A program made the translations under genes and the position numbers. Below, piece by piece: positions 25,768-38,663 of a DNA stretch of 64,000 nucleotides (positions within the stretch are counted from its first letter, which is position 1; each line of letters starts with the position of its first letter). Under the pieces are notes generated by a model, which made no database searches, was not told the DNA's origin, and saw nothing but the letters and a program-made list of their open reading frames with translations. The DNA is from Morella rubra (taxonomy: Eukaryota; Streptophyta; Magnoliopsida; Fagales; Myricaceae), in assembly GCA_003952965.2 (NCBI GenBank), contig CM025851.1:25074092-25138091 (forward strand). Reading direction: 5' to 3'.

Positions 25768-26129
25768 AAGAAATACCGACTACCAGATCACCCGACCACC
25801 TTTCCAGCTCATCAGTGCAGGACCACTACACCGACTCACCTACAGCACCTGTATGTCAGAGCACCTGCCTTACTCCCACCTTGCGCAGCCACAAAGAGCT
25901 CCAGGCCTTGTCTAATGGTCCCAGACCATCTTAAAATAGCTTTGCTTAGTCTAGTTTCTACAGACCAATCATATTCTGCCCTTTGTATAGTTTTCTTATT
26001 ATTGTTCATTATTCTTAGCTTTTCTCTTTTTTCTGCCACTCGGTGGTATTTGTATTCTTTCGGCCCTTTGTGACAAATTAATGAGATTAATTGTTTTCTC
26101 TCATTTCTTTCTCTCTGTCGTCTTCCTCA

Positions 26130-27210
26130 CATTCTCTAATAGCACCATCATGCCATAAGAGAACAAACACCATAATATTTTGGAACGCATAGTAAATCAT
26201 TGTTATTTTTATAATCTCACTTCGTCGAATAAAGTCATACACGTGGGGAGCCCACGTTCTTCTCTTTGACGTTGAAACCCATCTCATTTTTTCAACCCTC
26301 TGCATTCTGCAACAACGCACCTAGAAGACCAAAAAGAAAAAAAAGAAAAGAAAAGGAATAGAAGGATATAAAAGGAGATTTTGTTTTTCCCGTTTATGCA
26401 AAGCATCCGTTTTGCTTTGTGGTCATTGTGTTTTTTGTTTCTGCCATTGTTTGCGTTTAAGGGTTTAAATATTTGTAGAGATTAGTGGGTATCGGGAGAA
26501 AAGTGTGGATGGAGAGAACACCGAAGGAGATGAGGGCAAAACGGGAAATGAAATCGTTAAGTTATCACGTGGACGGCACGTGGTTGGTTTGCCGTGAGAA
26601 ATAACGGTAATTTGAGGTCCAGGGTGGAAATCAACGTAAACATAAACTTTGGAGTACTAATCTAACGAAATCGATAAAAGTGGGTGCAACTTATAAATGA
26701 CCCCAAAGTTCAGAAGTGCAAAGTGATTTTTTCCCAAAAAAAAAAATATGGCTGCCCCTGCCCAAGAGCCCGTAATCTCATGATAGCCAACAAAATCCAA
26801 CTCCCTAGTTGTAAATGTTGGACACTGTACTAGAAAGGTTTCGCTTCTTTTGCCAAGTACCTAAAAGAAGAACAAAAATCTGCAGGTTAAGTGACCTTAA
26901 GGCCTAAAATCAACTTCAAAGCGTTACTGTTCTTAGTCTCAATCTATCTTACGATATAAATCAGCCCAAACAAAGTATTAATTGAACAATCTTTTGTATA
27001 TAGATATTAATTGTCTATAGAACTCTATAAATATTTATTTAAGTGTGACCCATGCTCTACATGTATATAGAGATTCTTGCTGGATTACAGTGCTTTACGT
27101 CGGATTTTTTCTCGTATGCAGACTTGTTGGCCACGCCGAAACGGATGCTCTGTTGGCTTTAGTTTCCAAGGAACCTGTTTCATGTAAAGGAAAAGCAACG
27201 GGGGACTAGT
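26130..27210. other. Intergenic DNA just outside the palindrome
   Basis: No gene recognised. It has AT-rich stretches and a purine-rich run at 26333-26360. The sequence lacks a visible partner in the left arm. Confidence 0.5.
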
Positions 27211-28940
27211 GGAAAGGATTGTGCCCTCTGTTTGCTGATGGATCACAGTGGTCACGAGTCCTCATCTCTAGTAGCATCAACTTTACAGAACGGAGCCGGA
27301 GTGGCCGCCCGGGCTTGCCCCTCTCCGATTCGCCACTGTTTGATTGCCAGTGAGCCATTCGTTCAATTAGCACCTCTTTTCTTTGGGGAGAGTTGATTCG
27401 GGGTCGAATCTCCATAGCTGTCTCCAAAAAAGAAATGAAAAAATAGAAGAAAAAAAAAAAATCATATGAAAACTGTCTAAAAAAAGAAAACCGTGCAGCT
27501 GCAAACTGAGAGAAATGAACAAAGCCTTGTCGTGGGGCATAGAGGGGGAGATTGCGGTTGATCTTTTATCGCTGACCGGTGCAATGGAGCTTGCGGGGTC
27601 TGAAGGAGTGGGGACTCGGCGGTGCAAAAGAGAGGTAGGGTGGTGCAATGGTGGAGCTAAGGGGCCAGAAGGGGCCATGGCCCCCTAAATTTTGAAAACC
27701 CTCATTACCCAGTTTTTGACAAAATTAAGCCCCCAAAAAAAACAATTTTTAAAACCGCTCTTTGGTCATCTATAGTTAATATTTAAGTCCCTTAGTATTT
27801 GAAATTACGTGTTTGTTAAATTTTAAGATTTAGTCTGAATCTTGACAATTTGTAATTTTTTTTTTTTTAAATTCAAAGGTTTTAGAGATTTTTTTTTTCT
27901 TTGACAATATATTTAACAATAAAGCACTTCAAACACTCACTTTTTTTTTATCCATAATTTTTTCTATTTTCTCTACAAATGTAAATTGAAGAAAACATTG
28001 AATGTTATAAATTTTGGGTTCTAAGGAGAAAACTATTATTTATGATTCATGACCTTTATTAATAACTACTCTATCTCTAAGTCAGTAACTTAATAATAAC
28101 ATTATTGTATCTTAAATTAAAAATATAATCCAAATACATGTTTATATACTAGACATCTCTATTAAATTAAATTACATTAAATAATTATTATTATTATTAT
28201 ACGAAGTTGGCCCGCCAAATATCAATTTCTGACTCGACCACTGGGGCAGTGGGATCGGGGCAGGAGAGGGGAAGCGAAATTCAAAAGGCTAGGGCAAGTA
28301 ATCCATTATCCCCCCACACGAAACGGCATCGTCCCCTCTATTTTTTTTGGTCGGTCAAACCAAGATTCGGCGGCACACTTATATTCTTGACCCCCAACTT
28401 AAGAACATGCACACAAAAATAGGGCTCAACCTCCTCCAAGCTTCATTTCCTGACAAGTTCGATGTTGGTCGACCATTAAGTGCAGGCCCACGTTCTAGCT
28501 TCCATGTGCCTGCATCTAACGCGCCAGGCCCTTTGCTCATCTTGGCGCCCCTCCACCCTATTGTCGTGAGCTCTTCGATTCTCCTCTCCGGCACTATCAT
28601 GGCTAATCTTGGCATAAGAAGCATAGAGGTGTCGTTTGGAGATTTCGATTTTATCCTGACAATAAGGCTCCAGAAATGTCTAAATGGACGCTCTGGATTG
28701 GTTGCTGAAAATCGAGCGCTTCTGAAAGCGTCATGTTAATTAATGAAAGTATGGCGCGCGCCTCAGCTTGGCTCCTTAAGAATCTGGCTTGGTCTGGCCT
28801 GGCGCACGCCCAAACTCTTTTTTTTTCGTCACCCTAGTCGTATTGGTCGACCTGTAAAACTAAATGAGCTAAAAAGTCTAATCAGTAAACCCATATGTGA
28901 AAGGATCGTGCCCTCTTCTGATGGATCATTGCAGTCAAAA
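27211..28940. repeat. Direct repeats flanking a 1.7-kb block
   Basis: A motif near 27211 (GGAAAGGATTGTGCCCTC, then GATGGATCACAGTGG) recurs imperfectly near 28898 (GAAAGGATCGTGCCCTC, then GATGGATCATTGCAG). Both copies face the same way. The block between includes a small hAT-like element and a GC-richer stretch (28250-28740) in which I recognise no gene. Confidence 0.4.
27646..28243. mobile_element. Non-autonomous hAT-like element (598 bp)
   Basis: It starts CAATGGTGGAGCTAAG and ends CTGACTCGACCACTG, which are imperfect terminal inverted repeats of about 15 bases. Flanks GGGTGGTG (27638-27645) and GGGCAGTG (28244-28251) are an 8-base target duplication with two mismatches. The interior is AT-rich and has no transposase, so it depended on a helper element. 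Confidence 0.5.
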
Positions 28941-28943
28941 CTT

Positions 28944-29553
28944 TCGTCTTTTGTACATGAATTTTAGAATTATGGATATCATTCCTTAACCTTTTGTGGA
29001 AAAAAAGGTTTCACATAGAAACGTGGTTTTTTCACAAAAATGAGGGATAGGAAACAACAGGTAATAGATTGGGTTATTCTTGCCCCTCTAGATTCTACAA
29101 ATGATTTGAGGACTAAGCTGAATATTTATAGTTCATCAACAACTGGATTATCTAAAGCTAATTACGTGTTTACTCAATCCCAACTAAAAAATCATCTCAG
29201 ATTCATAATATATAATATAAAACACTTGAACTCAAACACGCACCCTAAAAAAGAAAAACATAATATCACACGCTCGCAGGTATATACACACGTGCATATG
29301 GACATGCAACCATTGATTTTGTTATAAGACGGGAGAAAGAACTTTAATATTCCAGCTTTCATAGAAAAATTGTTGTTCATATCATACTCTGCAAACATAA
29401 AACTTTATAAATTGACATAAATGAGTTCTGGTAAAAAGCATTGGAAGGACCATTTTCCTTCTAATGGGCCAGAGGACATCTGATCAATATATAAACATAC
29501 CTTATGCTTTAAAAGAAAGCATCCTTCGTTCTATATTTAAGATGATCATGCGC
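28944..29553. other. Intergenic DNA downstream of the TIR-NB-LRR gene
   Basis: No gene recognised. It presumably holds the 3' UTR of the minus-strand receptor gene. Confidence 0.45.
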
Positions 29554-30156
29554 CTAATTTGCTGAAGGATCTCCAAAGTAACTAATCCTCACCTTCACAA
29601 ACCACACTTTGGTATCGACACATTGGCCCGTGCTTCCACTTTTATCTATTACTTCTGGCTCATCAACCACTAGATGAACTCCACACTTCTTTACTTGAGC
29701 AGAGCCTGAAACTTCGATGGACGTCTCGATTTCCTCACCACTTATCATGTCTAACTTCACCACTCCAAACAATCCAACAAAAATGACTTCATTTCCTATG
29801 ACAAGACCCTTCATTAAAAACAAATGATCTGATTCGTTTGCAAGAAACTCATACCCTTCTGCAAGACAAACTACGTGTCGATAGCCTCTAGTTTTATTAT
29901 GGATTACCACATAAACGTCAGTCGACTTTGACCACATCTTCTGGGGTTCTTTCTTGAATGAAAGAACAGCGCAAGTAACAAATATGCCACGTTTATGATC
30001 TGAAAGTGAAGGGACGTGAAAGGACAACGAAGATCCAATTGTCTGACAGCTAAACCAATCTGGAATCTCACTACCAAGAAGGACTATGACACGGTAACGA
30101 TGACCAGCTTCAATTGACGAGCACTATTTGAAAAAAAAAATTATGAAAATGTCAGT

Positions 30157-30212
30157 GAACTATAGTATATATATATATATATATATATAGAGATATAGAG
30201 AGAGAGAGAGAG
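30157..30212. repeat. TA/GA microsatellite in the last receptor intron
   Basis: A (TA)n tract followed by AGAGATATAGAGAGAGAG lies beside the donor of the LRR exon at 30217. Length variation here would change the short intron between the LRR and C-JID exons. Confidence 0.8.
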
Positions 30213-33200
30213 ACGACCTGGAGAACACTTGTCCTCAAATCAACAGATAGATTGTTGCACCTAGGCAACATTAAGAGAAATCCAAATTCCTGATTCAAAC
30301 CCTCAATCTCAACCAAATTTGAGCAGTAATGAAGAGAAATCATAATTGGTTGTGAACTCGACAACAACGACAGTCTTTCCACTGATGAGCAGCCAAATGC
30401 ATGGATAAACCTCAAACTTGCAGGGAGCCCTGAAATTGAATTAAGATAGGTACAATTGCGTAAAAATAAATTTTTCAATCTAGGAATGTGACTGACAAAC
30501 TTAGGCAGGTTACGAAAATTGTTTTGTGATAAATCCAATCTGAGAGAAGATAAACTCCCCAGATCAAGCGTAACCCCATCTTCAGCCAAATTGCAGTTAT
30601 TGAGAACTAGACTTCCCAAAGCACCAAATCCAGAAGTAGAAGCTTGCAAAGTAAAGCTTTGGACATCCACGATGAAAAACGTGACAACCAAGATTCAGAG
30701 GATGGTCCTTTATATTGTGACATTGATATAGCAAGGCCATCCTTCAACGGACCAATAGATGGTGGCAGTTGCTTGATTACAGGCTGGGTTCGCACTGTGA
30801 CCAGTCCATTGAAAGCTGTCATATTCCACGCTTTCCGATCAAGTTTTAAGCAACCACATAAGTTAATACTTTCAAGAGATTTTAAGGCAGAAATAGTTCT
30901 TGGAATATTCCTAAGGTTCTTGCACTCTTGTAAATTGAGCTCAACTAGCCTTTTCAAATGTTCAATAGACTCATGTAGCTCTACCAAATTTGTGCAACCT
31001 TCAAGTGTTAGAATCTCCAAATGGGGAAAATGTAAGAAGCACGGTGATTTGGTGAGATTTTTGGAATAGTTGAGATTAAGGATTTTCAAGTTGTTGAGTA
31101 TCTGAAAAAACAAAACAATCGTTAATTTAGATGAAATTTCTTGCGAGTTATATACTTAACACGGATAGAAAATAAACAACATAATAAGATTCATTTTACC
31201 CTGTTCTCCTTCCAAAGTTGTTTGAGATTACTATGCTGCATGTCAAGCACAACAAGATTATCTAGATGCAAATTCGGCGGCAGAATTTCAAGAGGGCACT
31301 TATGCCAACAAAGCCACTTTAGCTCTTTGGAAAGATGTTTGTAGCTTCCTGTAAGAGGTGCATCATTTATTTCGAGCAATCGCAAGTTCTTCAACTTTGC
31401 AAATGCTTTAGTTTTCAAATGTACACCTTTAGGTATAGGAAAAGTTAGGGTGAGACCCTCCACTGCTTCCGAACCCTAACAAAATAACAATCAGATTAGA
31501 AGTGCATGCCCTTCTTCTGTATAAAGTTAACACCTTTGAATCAGAATAAGCTAAATATATTGAAGGTGATTTGAAAAGAAAAACACTAAATAACTACTTA
31601 GACATGAGTAGAATTGCTTAATGTTGCACAATATCAATGACTTGATAGAAGATTTAAGTTCAAATTGGGAGATACAATGTCCATTTATTATTCATGATTG
31701 GTAGAAAGTCAAAACTCTAATCCATAACTATATAACACGTATCTTGCATGTGTCTATATGTGTATATATTTCTAGAATGCAAGTATCTCTTACCAAATGT
31801 TTGCTCAGTATGTTTAATACATCTTCGTGAAACCACAACCTGCTACGTCTTCCAAGATTATTAGGTGATTTTTTCCGAACAATTTCTCTTCCCATATCTC
31901 GAATAAGGTCATGCATCCTCAACTTATTGTGGAGATCGATTGTCAGGAGGGACCTTTGAATGAGAACACTAAAACCAATATCTGGGAAAAAATCACAGCC
32001 ACGGAGTATTCTGATCACATATTCTTTGTCCATACCGAGGAAAAACACGCAATATCAAGGAATATTTTCTTTGTATAATGATCGAGTGATTTAAAGCTTA
32101 AGTGAAGTATTTCATGAATCTTCCTTGTGAGGAATTTTGTGTAATTTTTCCAATTCCCCTTCCCATTCACAAACACTTCTTCCTAATAGAAAAGAACCCA
32201 AAACTTCAAGAGCTAAAGGAAGTCCTCCGGTGTACTCACTGCACGAATTGAAAGCTCTTGGAAACCTTCTTTTGGATGGGGCATCTTGAAGGCATGCCAA
32301 CAAAAAAGTTGTAGAGACTCCGAAATGATTCAACTCTGTAACCTTATATTTTCCATGTACTCCAAGTTGGGTGAGAACTTGTTCATCTCTGGTTGTAACA
32401 ATGACTCGACTTTCTAGACTGAACCATTGGCAGTCTCCAACTAATCCGTGTAGTTGTTTTAAACGATCTATGCCATCAAGCACTATAAGAACTCTTTTCC
32501 TCTGAATTAGTTTCTCAATTAGCTTTATTCCTTCCTCGGCATTGTGAATCTTGACATTCTTCATTTTCAAAATATCATAAATAAGTTGTTCTTGTAATTG
32601 AGACCATTCAATTGTCTGAAACTTCTTTGATGTTTAGAAGACAACTACTTCCTTCAAATCCATCACATATATTGTTATAGAGAGCTTTTGCTGGGGTTGT
32701 TTTACCTATCCCACCCATCCCGTAAATGCCTGCAATGCGAACATCACTTGTTCCAAGCTTTAATAAATCCTTCATCTGTTTGACTCGAATGTCAATTCCA
32801 ATTGGATGCGTGGCAACTTGCAAGCGACTACGATTCACCTTAGACAGAACTTCTTCAATAATCCCCTTAATCAACCTTGACTCATACCTGATCATGTAAA
32901 ATTCAAAGGAAAAATCCGAAAAACATAAAGCGAACACAAAGAGAAATAAGAAACAAATTTACAAATCATTTCATTAAAAAAATGACATGCCTAGAAATCA
33001 CGGGAAGCAAGTAAAATGTATCAAAAGCATTAGAATATTCACTGACATGCCATTAAACAACTATCTGTTTTTTTTTTTGGCAGTAATCATGATGATTTTT
33101 AATATCACTGCCTTAAAAAAGCTGAGAGTTTTATCTCAACAGATCTCAACCAGTTCAACTTGAGAATTTCGTCTTTTATACAAGCTTATATGTTGCATAA

Positions 33201-34296
33201 CAATTCATGCAAAAGTTTTGCTATGCAAAGATAAAAGTCTATTTCAAAAGTTAATTCAGATTCACTTCTAGACTGGAGAACAAAATGTGATATAGCTATG
33301 CACATTAGTTGTGGATCTCATCCGGATCACTTTATATCATGAAAAGTTAACAGGTATTTGATAACACTAGAAAATTTAACACAATAAATTTATTAACTAA
33401 AAGGAAATGAATTGATGGGTTCCTTCATAAGGTTTGGATGTTTCAAAAAATGCAATAAATTGAAACGCTAAACATATAATTTACTATTACTCTTTTTTTG
33501 TGGTTGCCAATTTATCTTTCAATTGATATCATTAATAGACATTTGACTGAAATGTCACAAATATGTAATCCCAACCAGATAGAGCCAGCTCAATGGTAAG
33601 ACAACTAAGGTTGTGGCCTAAGGCAATTAGGGCTGTTCAGTGCCACCGGAAAAATCCGGTGGCACCGGCACGGCACCGGGTTGCCGGTACCCAGCCTCAC
33701 CTGTGCCGGTGTAGGTTTGCTGTTTTTTGAAAAACCTGTGGTATTCCCGGTTCCTGGGTTACCCGGCACCGGGTTCCCGGGTACTGGGAAACCGGGTTTT
33801 TATTTATTTTTTTACTAAAACGTCGTTTTTCCCCACCCCGTCCCTCCCATTTATGCGACAGTCCCTCCTCCCCTTCTTAACTTACAACTCTCTGTCCTCC
33901 TCTGCATTGCCCTACTCTTCGCCGACCACCACACCGGCTCTGCGCCTCCCTTCACCGACCACTGCAGTACTCTCATCTTCTCCTCTCATGTTAATTTTCC
34001 CTATTTTTTTGCAATTTTTAGGGTTTTGATAATCTATTCTCCTCCCTCACGTTTTGAATCATTACTCTCTCTTCATCTTTAGATCTGTTGCTTGGCTGTT
34101 CGTTTGGATCATTTTTTCTAACTTAAAGTAGATCTGTTCGTTTGAATCTTTAAATTTGTTGCTTGGTTACCCATAATGCATTTGTCTGTGTGCCGTGTGA
34201 TTGAATTTTGTGTTTTGATGGAATGGTTCGTTTTTTCTGATTATTTTTGGTTTGGGTTTTGACGTCTTTGTGATTGTTCTTTATTTGGATCTATAG

Positions 34297-34590
34297 GCCA
34301 TTACCCGGAATGGGATGAGGATCACCCTGCGCACTTTGTGGGGCACTCAACCTGAGCGCAGGTTGCCCATCTTTTGCAGCAAATGCTCGCTGGTAAGGTT
34401 AGTTGAAATTAGATATCAAAAGCAGCTTGATGCAGCTTTAAGTTGAAGAGATCAGAGCTTTATGATTTATAACTCGTGCAGGCATTCGAGGGCTATGAAA
34501 ACACTTCTGAGAATTGGATATTGAGCATCACATCCTTGTCAGGAGCGTTCAATGGGACTACAAGAACCTACTTAAATGGGATGCAGTGAG
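34297..34590 (+). pseudogene. Captured lipase-like exon fragments
   Basis: Plus-strand codons read HYPEWDEDHPAHFVGHST, stop, AQVAHLLQQMLAG (34299-34394), then AFEGYENTSENWILSITSLS and GAFNGTTRTYLNGMQ (about 34483-34587), with an intron remnant between them. This matches the plant alpha/beta-hydrolase lipase family around its nucleophile elbow (GHSxGAQV). The elbow glycine has become a stop, so the piece is non-functional. It is a fragment carried by the hAT element, not a resident gene. Confidence 0.75.
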
Positions 34591-34689
34591 TTCTCTTTGT
34601 ACCTTGTTCCTTTGTTTGGACAATCATTATTTCCTAGTGATGGTGGGATCTAGGTGAAGGAACTGATTAGATACATTTACTGTTATGTA

Positions 34690-34822
<133 letters not shown>

Positions 34823-35468
34823 TAGTAGCAGAGGAAAAGAGTCAAATATATTGGTCTATTTGCTTTGCTTCCTAAGAAGATCTGTGTTGGTGTTCTGCCT
34901 TTTGAGTGATTTAGGACACTTTTTGCTTTCAAGGGTTGATTTCCTTACCATTTGTGTTGAGACTAATTGTTACATAACTAGAATGGATGACATATTTGAG
35001 AAGTATACCTACATATCCATAGGACAATGGTGTCAAGTATAAATTGTATCTGTGTATTCTGTGGTAAGCACGAGGTTGAACAATGTTATGCCCTTCATGC
35101 CTTTAGGTTGGGCTATATTTTGAGTATTGTGTGCAGAAGGTTTGGCATTAGAATGGATTTGTTGAGGTGTATGGATATAGCCTTTTGCCTCTAAAGGAAT
35201 TATGAATGTGATCAATGGACCAAAAGAAAAAAAAATTATATTGGGCCAAGTGTGTAAAATGTTAAAAAAAATGGCTAAATATGAATGTAGGTTAATCAGG
35301 AACCGCCACCGCTAAGGTCGGTTTTTGCCTTAACGGTGTAGGTGTAGGTGGCCAATATTTAAAAACCGGCCTATCCGGTGTAGGTGCCGGTTTTGGCCAA
35401 AACCGGCACCTACACCGGGGTTGAACAACCTAAAGGCAATCATCCTGAGCGAGGCCCATAAAGAGCAA

Positions 35469-35469
<1 letters not shown>

Positions 35470-35506
<37 letters not shown>
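35470..35506. repeat. TA microsatellite
   Basis: A run of alternating T and A within the older hAT-type element in receptor intron 1. Confidence 0.8.
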
Positions 35507-35508
<2 letters not shown>

Positions 35509-36163
35509 GTGTGGCTGTAGGCAATGTACCAAGAAATAAAATAAGCAGAAATAAAAAAGCTAAGCTAAAGAAGAAAAAGGAAAGGAAAGGCAAGATGTAA
35601 TCTTTTTATATTTTGTATCCTGAGTGGACTGTCTTTTTAACCACTTCTCCTAGGCGGCCTCCAAATCCTTTTTTAGATTTATGAACTTTGCTCAAAAATA
35701 AAAAATGCTCTATAAATTTCTTAACAGCACGAGTCATAGGGTCTTGATGTCATGTATGAAACCTCGTAAAAAAAACAATTAATGGGGCCTTTGAATATTT
35801 TATATAATAATTTTTTTAGATAATTTTAAATATTTTATATTAAAATTATATAAAAGGCCTACTAATTTATATGGCCTTAGGCCACCATTTGGTTTGAGCC
35901 GGCCTTACTGCCAGGGGCCAATTAGTTGAAGTTAAAACTCGAAGGACCAGTTCATCTCAACTTGCACATTGATAGATCAAAAAGGGTTTAAAGAAAATTA
36001 AGGAGAAATCTCGACTAGAAGATATTAAGCAGGTACTGCAATCTCGGTTCCTGATGAAGAATGTTTGTCCAAGAAAAAATATATCTCCAGAATGATTGGA
36101 GCATGATTATTTGGATCATTCATAGCCTAGGGCCCCTTAAATGAGGGTGAGTGACTATGCCCA

Positions 36164-36363
36164 TAAACAAGCAAACGGTGCTTTTCAAGGGGGGCATGCA
36201 GAGACTACTTAACCCACATTCAAACAAGCAAACGGAGCTTTTCAAGTCAGACAAATGCAGAGAATACTTAACCCACAAACAAGCAAACGGAGCTTTTCAA
36301 GTCAGCCAAATGCAGAGAATACTTAACCCACAAACAAGCAAACGGAGCTTTTCAAGGGGGGCG
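36164..36363. repeat. 55-bp tandem repeat, about 3.6 copies
   Basis: Units beginning CAAACAAGCAAACGGAGCTT start at 36221, 36276 and 36331, with a variant first unit at 36164. Each unit contains CTTTTCAAG and ATGCAGAGAATACTTAACCC. The open reading frame at 36151-36369 is only this repeat. It lies in intron 1 of the receptor gene. Confidence 0.85.
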
Positions 36364-36426
36364 GGCTGAGTTTTGGGTGTGCCAAGCCTGGGGTAAAAAT
36401 AAAACGTGTGTAAAAATTGTTTTTGG

Positions 36427-36477
36427 GCGGAGCCAACCGGGGCGGGTGCCCCTGTTCGCCCCCGGCTGGTTCCGCCT
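36427..36477. repeat. GC-rich hairpin
   Basis: GGCGGAGCCAACCGGGGCGG pairs with CGCCCCCGGCTGGTTCCGCC across a short loop, giving a strong stem. It is probably the end of a small transposable element. It sits next to the 55-bp repeats. Confidence 0.6.
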
Positions 36478-37255
36478 GTGCAGAATCATAGGTTATATTA
36501 AACACAAAACAATCTTCGGCAAATTTTTCTTCGTATTTACCAATCCATCTTTAGCTCCACTTTAATACTACCATTTATAGTTTAAAATGCAAAAGAAAAA
36601 TTAAAATCAGATGAAATGCACGTGTTGGCAGAATGATACCCATTTGCAGCATCTGGAGATCCCAGCCAGAAAGATCTGCAGCTTCTGTTAAAGCTGCTCT
36701 CCACGTTGCACCCGTTCCATATTCTCGAAACCGCTCCTCGTGCCTTGCAAATGCTTCGGCAAAAGTTCCGGTTTGCTTTCGGATTCTGAGGATTCGCTCA
36801 TGAATACTGGAAGCAGAGTTTGGCCTCTGGTTTTCGTACAGCGCAGGATCTCTACAAGCTCATCAGGCACCACTTTGAAGAAGCATAGCCTTTAGAGAGA
36901 ACAGCAATAGAATCCTTGACCACGAATTGCGTTTGAGTAGTTTGGTAGAGAATGTTCTCCGCCCCTCGAAGCTCATCATCGTCGCGGAAGATGCGAACTC
37001 CGGCTTGAACCAAGGCAGAGTAGAGGTGATCGGTGAAGTTCTTACGGGTGTCTTCACCTCTGAAACTCAGGAAGACATCGTAATTCCAACGGTTTGAAAA
37101 AGGTTTAGAAGATGAAGGAGGGGTTTTAGCAGCCGTAGAGAAGGAGGTGCCTCTTGTGGTTGAGTTTGACTCGACTGAAAACAGAAAAACATCCTGTAAG
37201 TTAAGATGAAGAGGAGAGTCAGGATAATGGCTGAAGGGCCTGGAGCTAGGGTCAA

Positions 37256-38663
37256 AGATCAGTACAAGCTAGGATCAGCTCAAGACGGAGTTCCATGACA
37301 GTATTTCACTCCAAAACGCAGCAGATATGGTAAGATACCACATCTAAAGTGCTTCAATTTGATGAAAAACACCAAATCTGAAGCGGGTAGACCTCTGTTC
37401 AAACCCGACGTGTGATCAGTCACCCTAAAACACGGTCATAAGTTCCTCAGAGATAAATAATCAAAGAAAGTGGCATTAAGTACCGGAGGAGCGGCATAAA
37501 TGAAAGAAACAATATCATCCAAGCGAAAAACTCGAGAAATCTAAAAATTCAAACAGGCATCATTATTTGACGACTCGAGCAAAGTAAGTTATCTGTCTAT
37601 AGTTACCATTTTCCTGAGCAATCCAGCCATAACATATAGAAACATACAGGTATAAATAATTGTATCTATTTGACGAGCGAACCAGACGAAAACGTTACCG
37701 TCTTTATTTCCGTCTACCTCCTGCTTTTGCTTCAACCAGCTTGGCCTTGCACCGGTGGTCCAGTCCTCCAGTTGATCCGTGTGAACGGTGGTAGTTCGGT
37801 AACGACGCGCCCGCCGAAGGTTGAGAGCGGGCCCGGCGCTCAAAGCACTAGTCTAACCGGGTTGAGGGCATTGTGGTAGTGCCGACCATTGGTAAATAGA
37901 AGTTTAACATTTAAGGGTATAATCATGCATTTATTTAAAGAAAATAATTTTCTTGCAATTTTTTTACAAAAAAAATAAACAAAGTGTACAATGTGTTAGG
38001 GATAATTAATAGTTTATTAGTGTAATATCAAACGTTGTAGTGTAAGGTACAAAGTGCAAAACATATGATAATTTATATTTTTGTGTTTACGATTTTAAAA
38101 TAACCAGTTAAGCTTACTCTTGAAGTTTTTTGGATCATTATAAAACTAAATTCAACTTAATAAATTCCCAACGTGATACTTTATCATCTCTCATTCTTTT
38201 TTTTCTCTCACTTCAAGTGAGATTCTGGGTGTCACAATAGAAAAAATCTGAAAATCTTAATCTCTTACTTAAGAACCCAGTACTGCCTACCCAATACATT
38301 AATAGATAATAAGCATGCAATATTAACGTTCTGATCGTGGTTGGTAAGAATACCTTATATTTCCACCGCAGGTTATGTATCAAGCTATCTTATACGTTTA
38401 TAACACCTAACCCACCTTAAATAGAAGGGAAATATGGTAGCACACACTATTTGTGCTTTTTCGTGATGTGATTTAAAAACTGAATTTCACGTAAAAGTAT
38501 TATATATTTTGAAGTCTGAGACTCTATCCTTTTTTTTTCAACTAGTTTTTAGTAGTCAAAATTGTGACATAGCTTGTGAAGGGCCACGTTGAAGGCCAAG
38601 TGTAGTAAAATATAAAATTATACAACGTAGCTACTAGCATATTTTGTGTAAAATAAATTTTTT
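37256..38663. other. Intergenic DNA upstream of the receptor gene
   Basis: No gene recognised. The segment at 37670-37879 is open in one frame and GC-richer but matches no family I know. It may contain the receptor promoter. Confidence 0.4.

Larger units (their letters stand above)
13104..26129. repeat. Right arm of giant inverted repeat
   Basis: This is the reverse complement of 1-12981. It begins at the last base of a prolyl-tRNA synthetase exon, directly before the splice donor at 13105. It ends where the window runs out of left-arm partner sequence: base 1 pairs with 26129. Bases from 26130 on have no visible partner, but the left arm may simply continue outside the window. The right arm keeps the complete FRO reading frames that are broken on the left. 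Confidence 0.97.

Noticed and set aside
1-26129. Palindrome as a simple double read of one molecule
   Set aside because: SNPs, a 4-base indel near 3600, homopolymer differences and the 26/12/2-base losses are arm-specific, and divergence rises at the outer end. Assembly joining of two haplotypes remains open.
36151-36369. Repetitive 72-residue protein
   Set aside because: It simply translates the 55-bp tandem repeat; there is no start context or family.
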